A DNA stretch of 59,788 nt from Faecalibacterium prausnitzii (GCF_003324185.1 NZ_PXUP01000018.1:1-59788), one strand, 5' to 3'; shown: positions 15,892 to 24,375, counted from the stretch's first letter. Program-made: numbers and translations. Notes: generated by a model not told the origin, from the letters alone.

Positions 15892-15929
15892 AAAGCGCGG
15901 AGAACGGTATAAAAGCCGCTCTCCGCTTT
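15892..15929 (+). terminator. Hairpin after the LysR gene
   Basis: AAAGCG-C-GGAGA pairs with TCTCC-GCTTT; the T-run is only three bases, so strength is doubtful. The 100 bases beyond it, up to the converging DctP gene, hold no gene I can support. Confidence 0.5.
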
Positions 15930-16029
15930 CCCAGCAGCAACTCCTTGATCTCCTTGGAGATGACCGCCTGAAAATCGCGCACGATGGTGGGGAGCAGTTC
16001 CCTGCACCCTCAAAGGACTTTCTCTGTTG

Positions 16030-17016
16030 TCATTCTGCCTGTATCTCTTCCACCAGCGGCAGATAGTCGGCACAGTATTTCCGGTACAGCAGCTGTACCA
16101 GCTGGCGGAAGTTCTGCATTTCCTCTTCGGGTAGCGGCAGCTCCCGGCACCCGCCAGCCAATGCCGCTTCTCGGGCGGCAGTTTCTTCCTGTGCCCAGAG
16201 CTGGCGCTCGTATTGCGCCGATGCCCGGGCGCATTTCTGCAGAATCTGCTGGTACTCCTCCGGCAGTGCATCCCATGTGCGGCCGGAAGCCAGCTGCACC
16301 TCCGGTACGCGGCTGTGCTCATCGGCCATGTAGTACCGCGCCACCTTGTAGTGCTCCATGGAATAGTAGGCCGGCCAGTTGTTTTCGGCGGCATCGATCT
16401 GCCCGGTCTCAAACGCCGAGTACACGTCGCTGTAAGCCGTGGTCTCCGGCACCGCGCCCAGCAGACGGATCATGTCGATCACGATCTGCGAATCCTGCAC
16501 GCGGATGGTCTTGCCCTGCAGATCGTTCAGGCTGCGCACCGGCTGACGGGCATAGAACGAGCGGGCACCCGCGTCGTACCAGCTCAGTCCCACCCGCCCC
16601 TGTGCGGTAAAGTCCTGCAAAAACTCTGCTCCGATGCTGCCATCCAGCACACGCCACATATGGTCGGCATTCCGGTAGAGATACGGCAGCAGCAGTACGT
16701 TGAGCCGGGGCAGATCGTCTGTGGCCGCCGAAAGCGACACACGCGCAAAATCTACGCCGCCAATGGCAAGCTGCTCCCACACCTGCTGTTCCGAGCCGTA
16801 CTCGCCGTTCGCTTTGACCTGAATGACCACCTTGCCCCCGGTCTGCTGCTGCACAAGGTCTGCAAAATACTGCGCGCCCTGTGTAGTGGGGTACCCGGCG
16901 GGCTGGTTGTCGGCATAGGTCAGCACATAGTCCGGTGTGGTCTGCGGCTTTGCGCCACAGCCTGCCAGCTGCAAGGCTGCAAAGCCCAGCCCGGCTAAAA
17001 AGGTCCGTCTGCGCAT
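16030..17016 (-). CDS. TRAP transporter substrate-binding protein (DctP family), second copy
   Basis: The protein has 328 residues. The signal MRRRTFLAGLGFAALQLAGC is a lipoprotein signal with a twin-arginine motif and cysteine at residue 20. The mature part follows DctP proteins: YADNQPAGYPTTQGAQYFADLV, then GKTIRVQDSQIVIDMIRLLGAVP, with the conserved arginine that binds a carboxylate, and GQIDAAENNWPAYYS. It has its own promoter (17040-17069), and a terminator separates it from dctM, so it can be made apart from the permease. Only 25-30 percent identity to the first DctP is apparent by eye. Confidence 0.88.
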   Translation of the reverse strand: MRRRTFLAGLGFAALQLAGCGAKPQTTPDYVLTYADNQPAGYPTTQGAQYFADLVQQQTGGKVVIQVKANGEYGSEQQVWEQLAIGGVDFARVSLSAATDDLPRLNVLLLPYLYRNADHMWRVLDGSIGAEFLQDFTAQGRVGLSWYDAGARSFYARQPVRSLNDLQGKTIRVQDSQIVIDMIRLLGAVPETTAYSDVYSAFETGQIDAAENNWPAYYSMEHYKVARYYMADEHSRVPEVQLASGRTWDALPEEYQQILQKCARASAQYERQLWAQEETAAREAALAGGCRELPLPEEEMQNFRQLVQLLYRKYCADYLPLVEEIQAE

Positions 17017-17039
17017 GGTGTCTCCCTCCCTTTGCAGAT

Positions 17040-17069
17040 AGTATAGCGCACAAGACTGCCTTTGTGCAA
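17040..17069 (-). promoter_or_regulatory. Promoter of the second DctP gene
   Basis: Minus-strand TTGCAC, 18 bases and TATACT, 24 bases before the start codon. Confidence 0.6.
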
Positions 17070-17076
17070 GAGACAA

Positions 17077-17116
17077 GAAAAGGCGGTGCCCGCTGCAAAG
17101 CAGGTACCGCCTTTTT
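17077..17116. terminator. Terminator between dctM and the second DctP gene
   Basis: AAAAGGCGGT pairs with ACCGCCTTTTT around an inner GCTGC/GCAGG hairpin. A- and T-runs on both sides allow use in either direction; on the minus strand it ends the TRAP operon. Confidence 0.8.
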
Positions 17117-17139
17117 AGGAGAAGAAGGGAATGTCTCAG

Positions 17140-18441
17140 TTACATCAGGCCCATTGCCTGCGGCAGTGCAGTAGACACTGCCGGGATAAAGGTGACCAGC
17201 AGCAGTCCGTCGATGATGGCCACATAGTACATAAGCATATACGGCATGACCTTGGAAAGCGAGGTGCGCCCCACCTTGATACCCACGAACAGGGCGTTGC
17301 CCACGGGCGGGGTGATGTTGCCGATGCAAAGGTTATACACGAGGATCAGACCGAACTGGATGGTGCTCATGCCAAAACTCTGGCAGATGGGCAAAAACAG
17401 CGGGGTGAAGATGAGGATGGCCGGGGTCACGTCCATGAAGGTGCCGGACACCAGCAGAATCACGTTCATGATGAGCAGGATGATGTACTTATTGCTGGTC
17501 AGGCTCAGCAGGGCTGCCGCCACAGCATCCGGGATCTGCAAAAAGGCCATGACCCAGCCCAGAATGTTGGAAACACCCACAAGGAACACCACCATGCCGG
17601 ACATCTTGGCAGAGTCCACGATGATCTTCCACAGGCTCTTCAGGTTGATGGAGCGGTAGCAGAAGGCAAGCACCAGTGCATAGACAACGGCAATGGCAGA
17701 GCCTTCGGTGGCAGAGAACACGCCGCCGATGATGCCGCCGATGACCACGATAATCAAGGACAGAGAAGGCAGAGCGCGCAGGGTGCATACGCCGAGGTTT
17801 TTCCAGTCAAATTTGCCGGGGGTGCCTTTATAGCCCAGCTTGACCGCCAGCAGCACGCCCACCACGCAGCAGCACAGCGCCCAGATGATGCCGGGGATGT
17901 AACCGGCCATGAACAGCGCAGCCACAGAGGTGCCGCCGGATGCCAGAGAGTAGGTGATCAGGGCGTTGGACGGCGGGATCAGCAGGCCGGAGCAGGAGGA
18001 AGCGGCGTTGGTGGCAGCGGTCACGGCGGGGTCGTAGCCCTGCTCGTCGGCGCCGTCGCGGATCATGGAGCCAACAGCAGCCGCCGCAGCGGAAGCCGAG
18101 CCGGAGATGGCACCGAACAGGGCGTTAGTGCCGATGTTGGTCACCAGCAGTGCGCCGGGCAGCTTGCCCAGAATGGCCATGACGAAATCCACCAGACGCT
18201 TGGCGATGCCGCCCTGATTCATGATATTGCCGGCCAGAATAAAGAACGGGATGGCGGTCAGGCTGAACTTGCTCATGCCCACAAAGGTGCGCTGGGCAGC
18301 GGTCAGCACGGCCACATTCAGATCAATAGAAGAAAGGATGGCAGTCAGGGAAGAGACTGCAATGGCGTACGAGATGGGCACGCCGAGGAACAGCAGCACC
18401 AGCAGCACTGCCAGAATTACGAGTAACGCTTGAATTGCCAC
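17140..18441 (-). CDS. dctM: TRAP transporter large permease, DctM
   Basis: The protein has 433 residues with about twelve helices. GVPISYAIAVSS, FSLTAIPFFILAGNIMN, GAISGSASAAAAAVGSMI and LIPPSNALITYSLASG are the characteristic helix and hairpin motifs. It is the ion-coupled channel of the TRAP system and works with DctQ and a DctP binding protein. Translation starts at GTG 18441, three bases after the dctQ stop, with AAGGAGG inside the end of dctQ. The tight spacing shows translational linkage. Confidence 0.95.
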   Translation of the reverse strand: MAIQALLVILAVLLVLLFLGVPISYAIAVSSLTAILSSIDLNVAVLTAAQRTFVGMSKFSLTAIPFFILAGNIMNQGGIAKRLVDFVMAILGKLPGALLVTNIGTNALFGAISGSASAAAAAVGSMIRDGADEQGYDPAVTAATNAASSCSGLLIPPSNALITYSLASGGTSVAALFMAGYIPGIIWALCCCVVGVLLAVKLGYKGTPGKFDWKNLGVCTLRALPSLSLIIVVIGGIIGGVFSATEGSAIAVVYALVLAFCYRSINLKSLWKIIVDSAKMSGMVVFLVGVSNILGWVMAFLQIPDAVAAALLSLTSNKYIILLIMNVILLVSGTFMDVTPAILIFTPLFLPICQSFGMSTIQFGLILVYNLCIGNITPPVGNALFVGIKVGRTSLSKVMPYMLMYYVAIIDGLLLVTFIPAVSTALPQAMGLM

Positions 18442-18444
18442 AGC

Positions 18445-18999
18445 TTAGTCCTCCTTGTTTTCCTTGTCGGCATCGGCAGCCATTTCGGCTTCCACTTTTG
18501 CAAAGTCTGCATCCTCCGGGGTATCCAGACAGATGGAGCCGTTGGCGATACCGATAATGTTCAGCACGGAATACACCAGAATAATCACGCCGCAGATGGG
18601 CATGACCCAGTAGAACACGCCCACGGCTACGCCCAGCGAGGAGGTCTGCTGTCCCATAGCCAGCTGGGACACCTGAAAACCGCCGAACACCAGAATGGTC
18701 GCGGAGAAGAGGAAGGCGATGACCTCGGCAAAGATGTGGAACGCCTTGCGCATGATGGGGTTGAACCGGTCCACCAGCACGGGGATGTTCATGTGGCCGC
18801 GCTCGCCGGAGACGATGGTAGCACCCAGCATGGTACTCCAGCCGAACAGATAACCCACCAGCTCTTCCGACCATGTGGAGGGAGAGTTGAAGATGTAACG
18901 CACGATGACCTGATAGGTGGTCAGCACCACCATGACTGTCATGCTCAGACCTGCCAGCAGGTTGAGCACCTTGTTCAGGGTATTGCTCAGTTTTTCCAT
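18445..18999 (-). CDS. dctQ: TRAP transporter small permease, DctQ
   Basis: The protein has 184 residues with four membrane helices. VVLTTYQVIVRYIFNSPSTW and WSEELVGYLFGWSTMLGA are standard DctQ sequence. The C-terminal tail is unusually acidic (DTPEDADFAKVEAEMAAD and on). ATG at 18999 with GAGGAGG at its front follows the dctP stop by about ten bases. It sits between dctP and dctM, the usual gene order. Confidence 0.93.
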   Translation of the reverse strand: MEKLSNTLNKVLNLLAGLSMTVMVVLTTYQVIVRYIFNSPSTWSEELVGYLFGWSTMLGATIVSGERGHMNIPVLVDRFNPIMRKAFHIFAEVIAFLFSATILVFGGFQVSQLAMGQQTSSLGVAVGVFYWVMPICGVIILVYSVLNIIGIANGSICLDTPEDADFAKVEAEMAADADKENKED

Positions 19000-19010
19000 G
19001 ATGCTCCTCC

Positions 19011-20036
19011 TCAATCCGCAGTATGGGCAGCGTTGTGCTGCTGAATCAGGTCATAAATGGGCTGCAAGTCCGGGTTTGCTGCCAGCACGGAATCGTGCAG
19101 GGGGGCCATAGCCTCCTGAAACGGTGCAGTGTCCGGGTAAATAAAGTTGACGTGCTGCTCATTCTCGGCCTTGTCTTTGGCCTCAGCCACAGCATCCTCC
19201 CAGGCGTCCTGCTCGGTGCGCTTCACGATCTGGAAGCCCTCTTCAAAGATCGCGCGCTCCTCGTCGTTGAGCTCGTTCAGGAAAGCGTAGTTTGCCACCA
19301 GCAGATCCGGCACCATCTGGTGCATATCATAGGAGTAATACTTGCAGATATCGCCGTGACCGTTATCGGTCAGAGCCAGCTCGTTGTTCTCGGCACCATC
19401 CAGAATACCGGCCTGCAATGCGGTGTACACATCGCCGAAGCCCATGGGAGTAGCGGTGCCACCCAGCAGACGCATCATTTCCACATTGGTGGGCGACTGC
19501 TGTACACGGATCTTCAGACCCTTCAGGTCGGAGGGCTGGTTGATGGGGGTCTTGATGGTGTAGAAGTTGCGGGTACCGGCATCCAGCCATGCCACCGTTT
19601 CCAGACCGGCTTTGGAGGTGGTCTTGAAAATGGGGTCCGTCACCTCGGGGTCGTCCATCGCCTCGTGGTAGGCTTCCACGCTGGAGAACAGGTAAGGCAG
19701 GTTGAAGATCTGGTATTTGGCGCTGAAGGTCTCCATGATGGCATTGGACGCCACCACAAAGTCGATGGCACCGGTCTGGGTCAGCTGCACCATTTCGGTC
19801 TGGGAGCCCAGCAGCTCGCTGGGGTACACTTCCACGCGGTACTTGTCGCCCAGCTTCTCGTTGATGTAGCTGGCAAAGGCTTCCAGTCCCAGATGATCCG
19901 GGTGGGTCTGGGACTGCACATGGCCGATGCGCACGATCTTGCGGTCGTCATCGGAGCCGGCGCCGCAGCCGGTAAGCATCATGCTGCTGGTCAGTGCCGC
20001 TGCGCCCATCAGCGACAGAAACGTTCTTCTCTTCAT
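19011..20036 (-). CDS. dctP: TRAP transporter substrate-binding protein DctP, first copy
   Basis: The protein has 341 residues. The lipoprotein signal MKRRTFLSLMGAAALTSSMM ends at a cysteine in LTGCGAG. The mature domain has RIGHVQSQTHPDHLGLEAFA, DLKGLKIRVQQSPTNVEMMRLLG with the ligand-binding arginine, and ALQAGILDGAENNELAL. TRAP systems usually import C4-dicarboxylates, sugar acids or sialic acid. Start 20036 is preferred because AGAGGATG then has normal spacing. It heads dctP-dctQ-dctM, and three direct repeats stand before it. Confidence 0.93.
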   Translation of the reverse strand: MKRRTFLSLMGAAALTSSMMLTGCGAGSDDDRKIVRIGHVQSQTHPDHLGLEAFASYINEKLGDKYRVEVYPSELLGSQTEMVQLTQTGAIDFVVASNAIMETFSAKYQIFNLPYLFSSVEAYHEAMDDPEVTDPIFKTTSKAGLETVAWLDAGTRNFYTIKTPINQPSDLKGLKIRVQQSPTNVEMMRLLGGTATPMGFGDVYTALQAGILDGAENNELALTDNGHGDICKYYSYDMHQMVPDLLVANYAFLNELNDEERAIFEEGFQIVKRTEQDAWEDAVAEAKDKAENEQHVNFIYPDTAPFQEAMAPLHDSVLAANPDLQPIYDLIQQHNAAHTAD

Positions 20037-20068
20037 GAATGGCATCCTCTCTTTTCGCGTTTTTCTAT

Positions 20069-20122
20069 GATCATAGTTTAACAAACCGTTCATTTTTGCG
20101 AAACCGGATTATTTTGTGAAAC
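20069..20122 (-). repeat. Three 18-bp direct repeats at the dctP promoter
   Basis: Read on the minus strand, three units in a row begin GTTTCACAAAATAATCCG, GTTTCGCAAAAATGAACG and GTTTGTTAAACTATGATC. The first two agree at 13 of 18 bases. The third overlaps a TATGAT (20070-20075) that could be the -10 element, with no good -35. This is the arrangement expected for an activator of the AraC type, and the linked response regulator is of that type. Confidence 0.55.
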
Positions 20123-20195
20123 GCAGTACGATTTTGTCTTTGTTGTATCCAAGTACAATTTTTGCGTTTTTCTGACGAAAGAAACTGGCAAAAAT

Positions 20196-20250
20196 AAAGA
20201 AGCGCCCGTCCCTCTCCTGCTGACAGGCAGGAAAGAACGAGCGCTTCTTT
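20196..20250 (-). terminator. Terminator of the two-component operon
   Basis: AAAGAAGCGC pairs with GCGCTTCTTT around an inner CCTGC/GCAGG hairpin, ending on the minus strand in TTTATTTTT just after the response regulator. Confidence 0.8.
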
Positions 20251-20260
20251 TGAATCCGAT

Positions 20261-21052
20261 TTATCCCTGTACCGCTTTTTCCGCTGCGGCCATGCGGTAT
20301 TCCGAAGGGGTCTGGCCGGTCAGGCGCTTGAACACCCTTGTAAAATAGTTGGCGTCGCTGTAACCCACAGCAGCGCCGATATCCTTCAGGTTCAGGCGCG
20401 GGTCCAAAATCAGCTGGCGCGCCTTGTTCACCCGATATTCGTTCAGGTAGGCCGAAAAGTTCACCTTAAAGCACTGCTTGAACAGCTTGCAGAAGTAGGC
20501 GTCCGAGTAGCGCAGCGCAGCGGCGGCATCCTGCATGGAGATATCCTCCCCATAGTGAGCATCGATGAAGCGGCTGATCTCGGCACGGATGATGGCGGTG
20601 CGCATATCCTCGTCCTCTTCCCGGCGGAGGGGCTCTGCAGGCGCAGAGGGCTGTGCTGGGCGGGCAGGCAGCTGCACCGACACCTGCCGGATGGCATCTT
20701 CCACCGCGAATACCAGTTCCTGCTCGTTGTAGGGCTTGAGCAGATAGTCCAGCGCCCGCACAGAGATCGCCTGCCGTGCGTAGTCGAACTTATCAAAGCC
20801 GGTCAGGAACAGGATGGCGCAATTTTTGTCTGTTTCGCGGATCTTACGCGCCACCTCCAGCCCGGTAAGACCCGGCATTTCAATGTCCAGCACAGCCACC
20901 TGCGGCGCTTCGCGGGCAAAAATTTCCAGAGCCTCTCTGCCGTTTTTTGCCTCATATAGGCAGATCAGATCTCCCAGATACTTCTGCAAGGTCCTGCACA
21001 GCACTTTGCGCTCGATCAATTCATCCTCTGCCACCAGCAATTTGCACTTCAC
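20261..21052 (-). CDS. AraC-type response regulator (YesN-like)
   Basis: The protein has 263 residues. The receiver domain occupies residues 1 to about 120, with the acidic pair near residues 10-11 and 'VLDIEMPG' giving the phosphoryl-accepting D56. The C-terminal 100 residues are an AraC-type double helix-turn-helix (DAAAALRYSDAYFCKLFKQC and DIGAAVGYSDANYFTRVFKR). Its ATG overlaps the kinase stop as ATGA. It probably activates the TRAP operon beside it, whose promoter has direct repeats. The effector is unknown. Confidence 0.93.
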   Translation of the reverse strand: MKCKLLVAEDELIERKVLCRTLQKYLGDLICLYEAKNGREALEIFAREAPQVAVLDIEMPGLTGLEVARKIRETDKNCAILFLTGFDKFDYARQAISVRALDYLLKPYNEQELVFAVEDAIRQVSVQLPARPAQPSAPAEPLRREEDEDMRTAIIRAEISRFIDAHYGEDISMQDAAAALRYSDAYFCKLFKQCFKVNFSAYLNEYRVNKARQLILDPRLNLKDIGAAVGYSDANYFTRVFKRLTGQTPSEYRMAAAEKAVQG

Positions 21053-22536
21053 GAGAGCGTCTCCTCCTTTTCTTCCGGTTGCTGCGTTTGCGGCAGTTCA
21101 AACCGCACCACAGTGCCATGACCTGCGCGGCTGTACACCTGCATTTTACCGCCCGGATACAGCATCCCGATGCGGCGGGAAATGTTGCCAAGGCCGATGT
21201 TACGGCCGGTCTGCTCGCTCTGGGCAATTTTGGTTTGCACGGCGTCCAACTCCTCTGGGGTCATCCCCTTGCCGTTGTCCGCGACCGTGAGCACCAGCAC
21301 CTTGCCCTGCATCCATGCCCGCAGCAGGATGCGTCCGCCTTCCTCGCGGGACTTGAGCCCGTGCGAGTAAGCGTTTTCCACCACCGGCTGCAGCATAAAG
21401 GACGGCACCAAAACCGCCGCAGGCTGCACCTGAATGTTTTTTTCAACGGTAATGCGTCCGTCGAACCGCATCTGCTGCAGATAAATGTAGTCCTCCAGTC
21501 CGTCCAGCTCCTCCTCCAGCGTGATCTGCTGACGCTTGGTACGCAGGTTGTGCCGGAACAAACTGCCCAGATGCACGATCATCTGGTCGGTGGTGGAAGC
21601 ATCCTCCAGCCGCGCCATACAGGAGATCATGTTCAGGGTGTTGAACAGAAAATGCGGATTCACCTGACTTTTGAGTACCTCCAGCCGGGTGTGTTCCAGA
21701 TCCTTTTCCAGTGCAAGGTTCCGCACCTCTTCCCGGTGCAAGGCCTGCTGGGTGGTCAGCTGCTGCGCCATGGCGTGCTTCATCTGGTTGAAGGTGGCTG
21801 TCAGCCGCCCCACCTCGTCGCTGCTTTTCACCGGAAGATCCGGGCTGGAAAAATCTCCCTCGGCAATGCTGTGAGAAGCCTGCGCCAGCCGCAGCAGCGG
21901 ACGCACCACCGCACGGCTCAGCACCCGGATGAGCAGCAGCATCAGCACGGCCGCCGTCAGGAACAGCCCCAGATACAGCCACGGTAGATGCCGGAGGCGG
22001 GTTGCCGTGCTGCTGTAAAGGGTGTTTTCCTGTTCCAGCGTGGCCTGTGTCAGACGCAGCGCATACGCGGCAAGGTAGTCTTGCAAAGCCATCACATGGT
22101 ACATCTGTTCAATATAGGTATCTGCCGAGGGCGAAAGCTGCAAAAAGGCATCCCGCTCCTGCCGGTAGCCCGCGTACCCCTGTAAAAGGTTCCATGTACG
22201 GGCATAGCGCTCTTCACCGATGCGGGCGTAATCGAAGGGCAGGGCCGCAAGGCTCTGCTCGGCGGCAGCGCAGGCGGCGGTATAGGCCTGCTCCGTTTCA
22301 GAAGTAGGCTGGCGCACATAGCGTGCAAAGGCCTGTGCTTCGTCCTTGAGGGCGTTTTGCACCGTGTAGCAGAGGGCGTTGTCGGCCAGCAGCGTATCAA
22401 AGGAGCGCACCGTCCATTGACCTGCCATGGTAGCGATGCCGGTGGAAAGCATGGTGACCAGCAAAATCGCGGCAAGCCATGCCGTGACCCTGCTGCGCAG
22501 GGAGATGCCGCCCTGTGCGGTTTTGTTCCGTGCCAT
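21049..22536 (-). CDS. Sensor histidine kinase (YesM-like)
   Basis: The protein has 495 residues. Helix 1 at about 18-38, an extracytoplasmic domain to about 188, helix 2 at about 190-212, a HAMP domain, a His_kinase domain with SQVNPHFLFNTLN (H295), and an ATPase domain with NAYSHGLK and ADNGKGM. This is the LytS/YesM family architecture paired with AraC-type regulators. Start 22536 follows GGAGGG; the longer reading frame upstream crosses a terminator. It has its own promoter and overlaps the response regulator by four bases. The outside domain is mostly helical and may sense the TRAP substrate directly or through a DctP protein. Confidence 0.93.
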   Translation of the reverse strand: MARNKTAQGGISLRSRVTAWLAAILLVTMLSTGIATMAGQWTVRSFDTLLADNALCYTVQNALKDEAQAFARYVRQPTSETEQAYTAACAAAEQSLAALPFDYARIGEERYARTWNLLQGYAGYRQERDAFLQLSPSADTYIEQMYHVMALQDYLAAYALRLTQATLEQENTLYSSTATRLRHLPWLYLGLFLTAAVLMLLLIRVLSRAVVRPLLRLAQASHSIAEGDFSSPDLPVKSSDEVGRLTATFNQMKHAMAQQLTTQQALHREEVRNLALEKDLEHTRLEVLKSQVNPHFLFNTLNMISCMARLEDASTTDQMIVHLGSLFRHNLRTKRQQITLEEELDGLEDYIYLQQMRFDGRITVEKNIQVQPAAVLVPSFMLQPVVENAYSHGLKSREEGGRILLRAWMQGKVLVLTVADNGKGMTPEELDAVQTKIAQSEQTGRNIGLGNISRRIGMLYPGGKMQVYSRAGHGTVVRFELPQTQQPEEKEETLS

Positions 22537-22583
22537 ACGCTTTCCCTCCTGCCCTTGCAGCACCCGGTCTTTTTTATAAGATA

Positions 22584-22612
22584 AGTATAATAATCTCCCG
22601 GGAAAAGTGCAA
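22584..22612 (-). promoter_or_regulatory. Promoter of the two-component operon
   Basis: Minus-strand TTGCAC, 17 bases, TATACT, about 48 bases before the kinase start. Confidence 0.7.
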
Positions 22613-22616
22613 CTGC

Positions 22617-22653
22617 AAAAAAAGCACCGGTTTCCGCAAAGAAGCCGGTGCTT
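22617..22653 (-). terminator. Terminator of the Crp/Fnr gene
   Basis: On the minus strand AGCACCGG pairs with CCGGTGCT and is followed by seven Ts, about 20 bases after the stop. Confidence 0.85.
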
Positions 22654-22673
22654 GCAGGCAATGTGCCAAGCGG

Positions 22674-23339
22674 TCAACGGGTCAACAGCTCAAAGTGATT
22701 CCGCTTGGTGACCAGCAGCCCTTCTTTTTGCAGCTTGGAAAGCTCCACCGACATGGCGGCACGCTCCACGCAGAGAAAATCCGCCAGCTGCTGACGGTCA
22801 AAGGGAATATCAAAGGAAAGGGAGGACTGCCGGATGGATTCGGCGGACAGGTAGGACAGCAGCTTTTCCCGGGTGGTTCGCTTGCTGACATGGGTGATCT
22901 TATCGTTAAAAAGCAGTATTTTGTTTGCCAGAACGCTGACCAGATTGCGGATGAGTTTCTGGTGATGGTCGCAGGCGGTGGGGCAGGCGGTGAGCAACCG
23001 CTTGACGTTCAGCAGCAGGATCTCGCAATCCTCCTCTGCCACCACGCTGATGTTCAGGATGGCACCGGGGGTGGCGGCGTAAGGCTCCCCGAAAAAGTCT
23101 CCGGTATTGCACTTGGACAGGATATTGCGGTGTCCCCAAAGATCCTCCTGTATCACAAGGGTGGAGCCGGACAACATGAGCCCCATGACCTCCGTGGAAT
23201 CTCCGGCACGGAAAATGTAGGAGCCCCGGGGCCGGGTGATTTTCGCTGCACTGACACAGTGCAGGATGGACAAAATCTCATCATCGGTAAGCCCGGTAAA
23301 GAAGGGGCAGCTCCGCAGAACAGGCAGATATTTTTGCAT
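22674..23339 (-). CDS. Crp/Fnr-family transcriptional regulator
   Basis: The protein has 221 residues. A cyclic-nucleotide-type beta-barrel spans about 10-120 (LSGSTLVIQEDLWGHRNIL, GDFFGEPYAA), then a dimer helix and a winged helix with DRQQLADFLCVERAAMSVEL. There is no N-terminal cysteine cluster of the FNR oxygen-sensing type, so the signal is unknown. It diverges from a 4Fe-4S protein, a common pairing in Clostridia. Start 23339 has AAGGAG. The promoter and a likely self-binding site are listed separately. Confidence 0.92.
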   Translation of the reverse strand: MQKYLPVLRSCPFFTGLTDDEILSILHCVSAAKITRPRGSYIFRAGDSTEVMGLMLSGSTLVIQEDLWGHRNILSKCNTGDFFGEPYAATPGAILNISVVAEEDCEILLLNVKRLLTACPTACDHHQKLIRNLVSVLANKILLFNDKITHVSKRTTREKLLSYLSAESIRQSSLSFDIPFDRQQLADFLCVERAAMSVELSKLQKEGLLVTKRNHFELLTR

Positions 23340-23352
23340 AAATGCTCTCCTT

Positions 23353-23366
23353 GTTGGAATTCAAAC
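23353..23366. promoter_or_regulatory. Palindrome at -41.5 of the 4Fe-4S gene
   Basis: GTTGGAATTCAAAC is palindromic at 12 of 14 bases. Its centre (23359.5) is 41.5 bases before the predicted plus-strand start near 23401, the classic class II Crp/Fnr activator position, and it falls just downstream of the start for the minus-strand regulator gene. Confidence 0.45.
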
Positions 23367-23381
23367 ATACAAGATGGCTTT

Positions 23382-23410
23382 AGTATACTATAATAAACCT
23401 GCAAATGCAA
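23382..23410 (-). promoter_or_regulatory. Promoter of the Crp/Fnr gene
   Basis: Minus-strand TTGCAT, 17 bases, TATACT. It overlaps, on the other strand, the TATAAT at 23389-23394 that serves the 4Fe-4S gene. Confidence 0.6.
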
Positions 23411-23438
23411 AAAACACCCACAACAGGAGAGTATAGAT

Positions 23439-24158
23439 ATGATTCGGAAGATCATCCATATTGACGAAGAAAAATGCAACGGCTGCGGCTTGTGCGCAAC
23501 CGCCTGCCACGAGGGAGCCATTGATATCATCAACGGCAAAGCAAAGCTGGTGCGGGAAAATTTCTGCGATGGCTTTGGCGACTGCCTGCCGGGCTGCCCC
23601 ACCGGAGCTATCACTTTTGAGGAGCGGGAAGCCCCTGCCTACGACGAGGCAGCGGTGCAGGAGAACAAAAAGAAAAAGGAATTGCAGGAGAAGATGAAGC
23701 ACCTCCACGAGGGCGGCTGCCCCGGCTCCCGGATGCGGATGCTGGAACAGCCGGAGGCTGCCGAAAGTGCAGTTGCCGCCCCTGTGCAGCCGGTCTCCCG
23801 CCTGCGCAACTGGCCGGTTCAGATCAAGCTGGCACCCATCCATGCGCCTTACTTTGAGGGTGCAAAGCTCCTGATTGCAGCGGACTGCACGGCCTATGCC
23901 TACGCCAATTTCCATCAGGAGTTTATGCGCGGCAAGGTGACCTTTATCGGCTGCCCGAAGCTGGATGCTGTGGATTACAGCGAAAAGCTGACCGAGATCC
24001 TGCGCAGCAACGATATCCAGAGCGTGACCATCCTCCGCATGGAGGTGCCCTGCTGCGGCGGCTTGGAGATGGCGGCGAAAAAGGCGCTTCAGACCAGCGG
24101 AAAGTTCATTCCGTGGCAGGTGGCCACCATCTCCATTGACGGAAAAATTCTGGATTAA
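23439..24158 (+). CDS. 4Fe-4S ferredoxin-domain protein
   Basis: The protein has 239 residues. Residues about 5-60 hold a two-cluster ferredoxin: CNGCGLCATACHEGAI and a second CDGFGDCLPGCPTGAI. The middle is a charged linker; the remainder has a conserved Cys pair, VPCCGG, like that of other proteins of this type in Clostridia, and is probably another redox or metal site. It is cytosolic. The divergent Crp/Fnr regulator and the site at -41.5 suggest activation under a redox or nitrosative signal. RBS AGGAGAG. Confidence 0.88.
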   Translation: MIRKIIHIDEEKCNGCGLCATACHEGAIDIINGKAKLVRENFCDGFGDCLPGCPTGAITFEEREAPAYDEAAVQENKKKKELQEKMKHLHEGGCPGSRMRMLEQPEAAESAVAAPVQPVSRLRNWPVQIKLAPIHAPYFEGAKLLIAADCTAYAYANFHQEFMRGKVTFIGCPKLDAVDYSEKLTEILRSNDIQSVTILRMEVPCCGGLEMAAKKALQTSGKFIPWQVATISIDGKILD

Positions 24159-24235
24159 AAGCACAGGACAGACCTATACCGCCTTTTAATGCTTCACGCA
24201 TTTCTTGCCTTGCGGTAAAATACCATAGATTCCAT

Positions 24236-24270
24236 AAGCGGGCGACCTGAAAAAGGCTGCTCGCTTTTTT
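24236..24270 (+). terminator. Terminator of the 4Fe-4S gene
   Basis: AAGCG-G-GC pairs with GC-T-CGCTT, followed by TTTT. Confidence 0.6.
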
Positions 24271-24375
24271 ATCGTCATCGCAGTATTTTTGCGGGAACGG
24301 CTTTTTGCCGGTAAGGGATAAAAGCGTTCCATAGAAAATAGGTGCTCTTTACAAGAAAAAATCTTGAAACGCTTC

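Noticed and set aside
15641-15982. Minus-strand frame after the LysR gene beginning MRDFQAVISKEIKELLLGK
   Set aside because: The first 30 residues look protein-like, but most of it is antisense to LysR and no RBS is clear.
17131-18426. Long open frame opposite dctM (and similar long frames opposite many genes)
   Set aside because: Codon bias of high-G+C genes leaves the opposite strand open; the minus-strand protein is a clear DctM with an RBS, and the antisense product is low-complexity His/Gln/Gly sequence.
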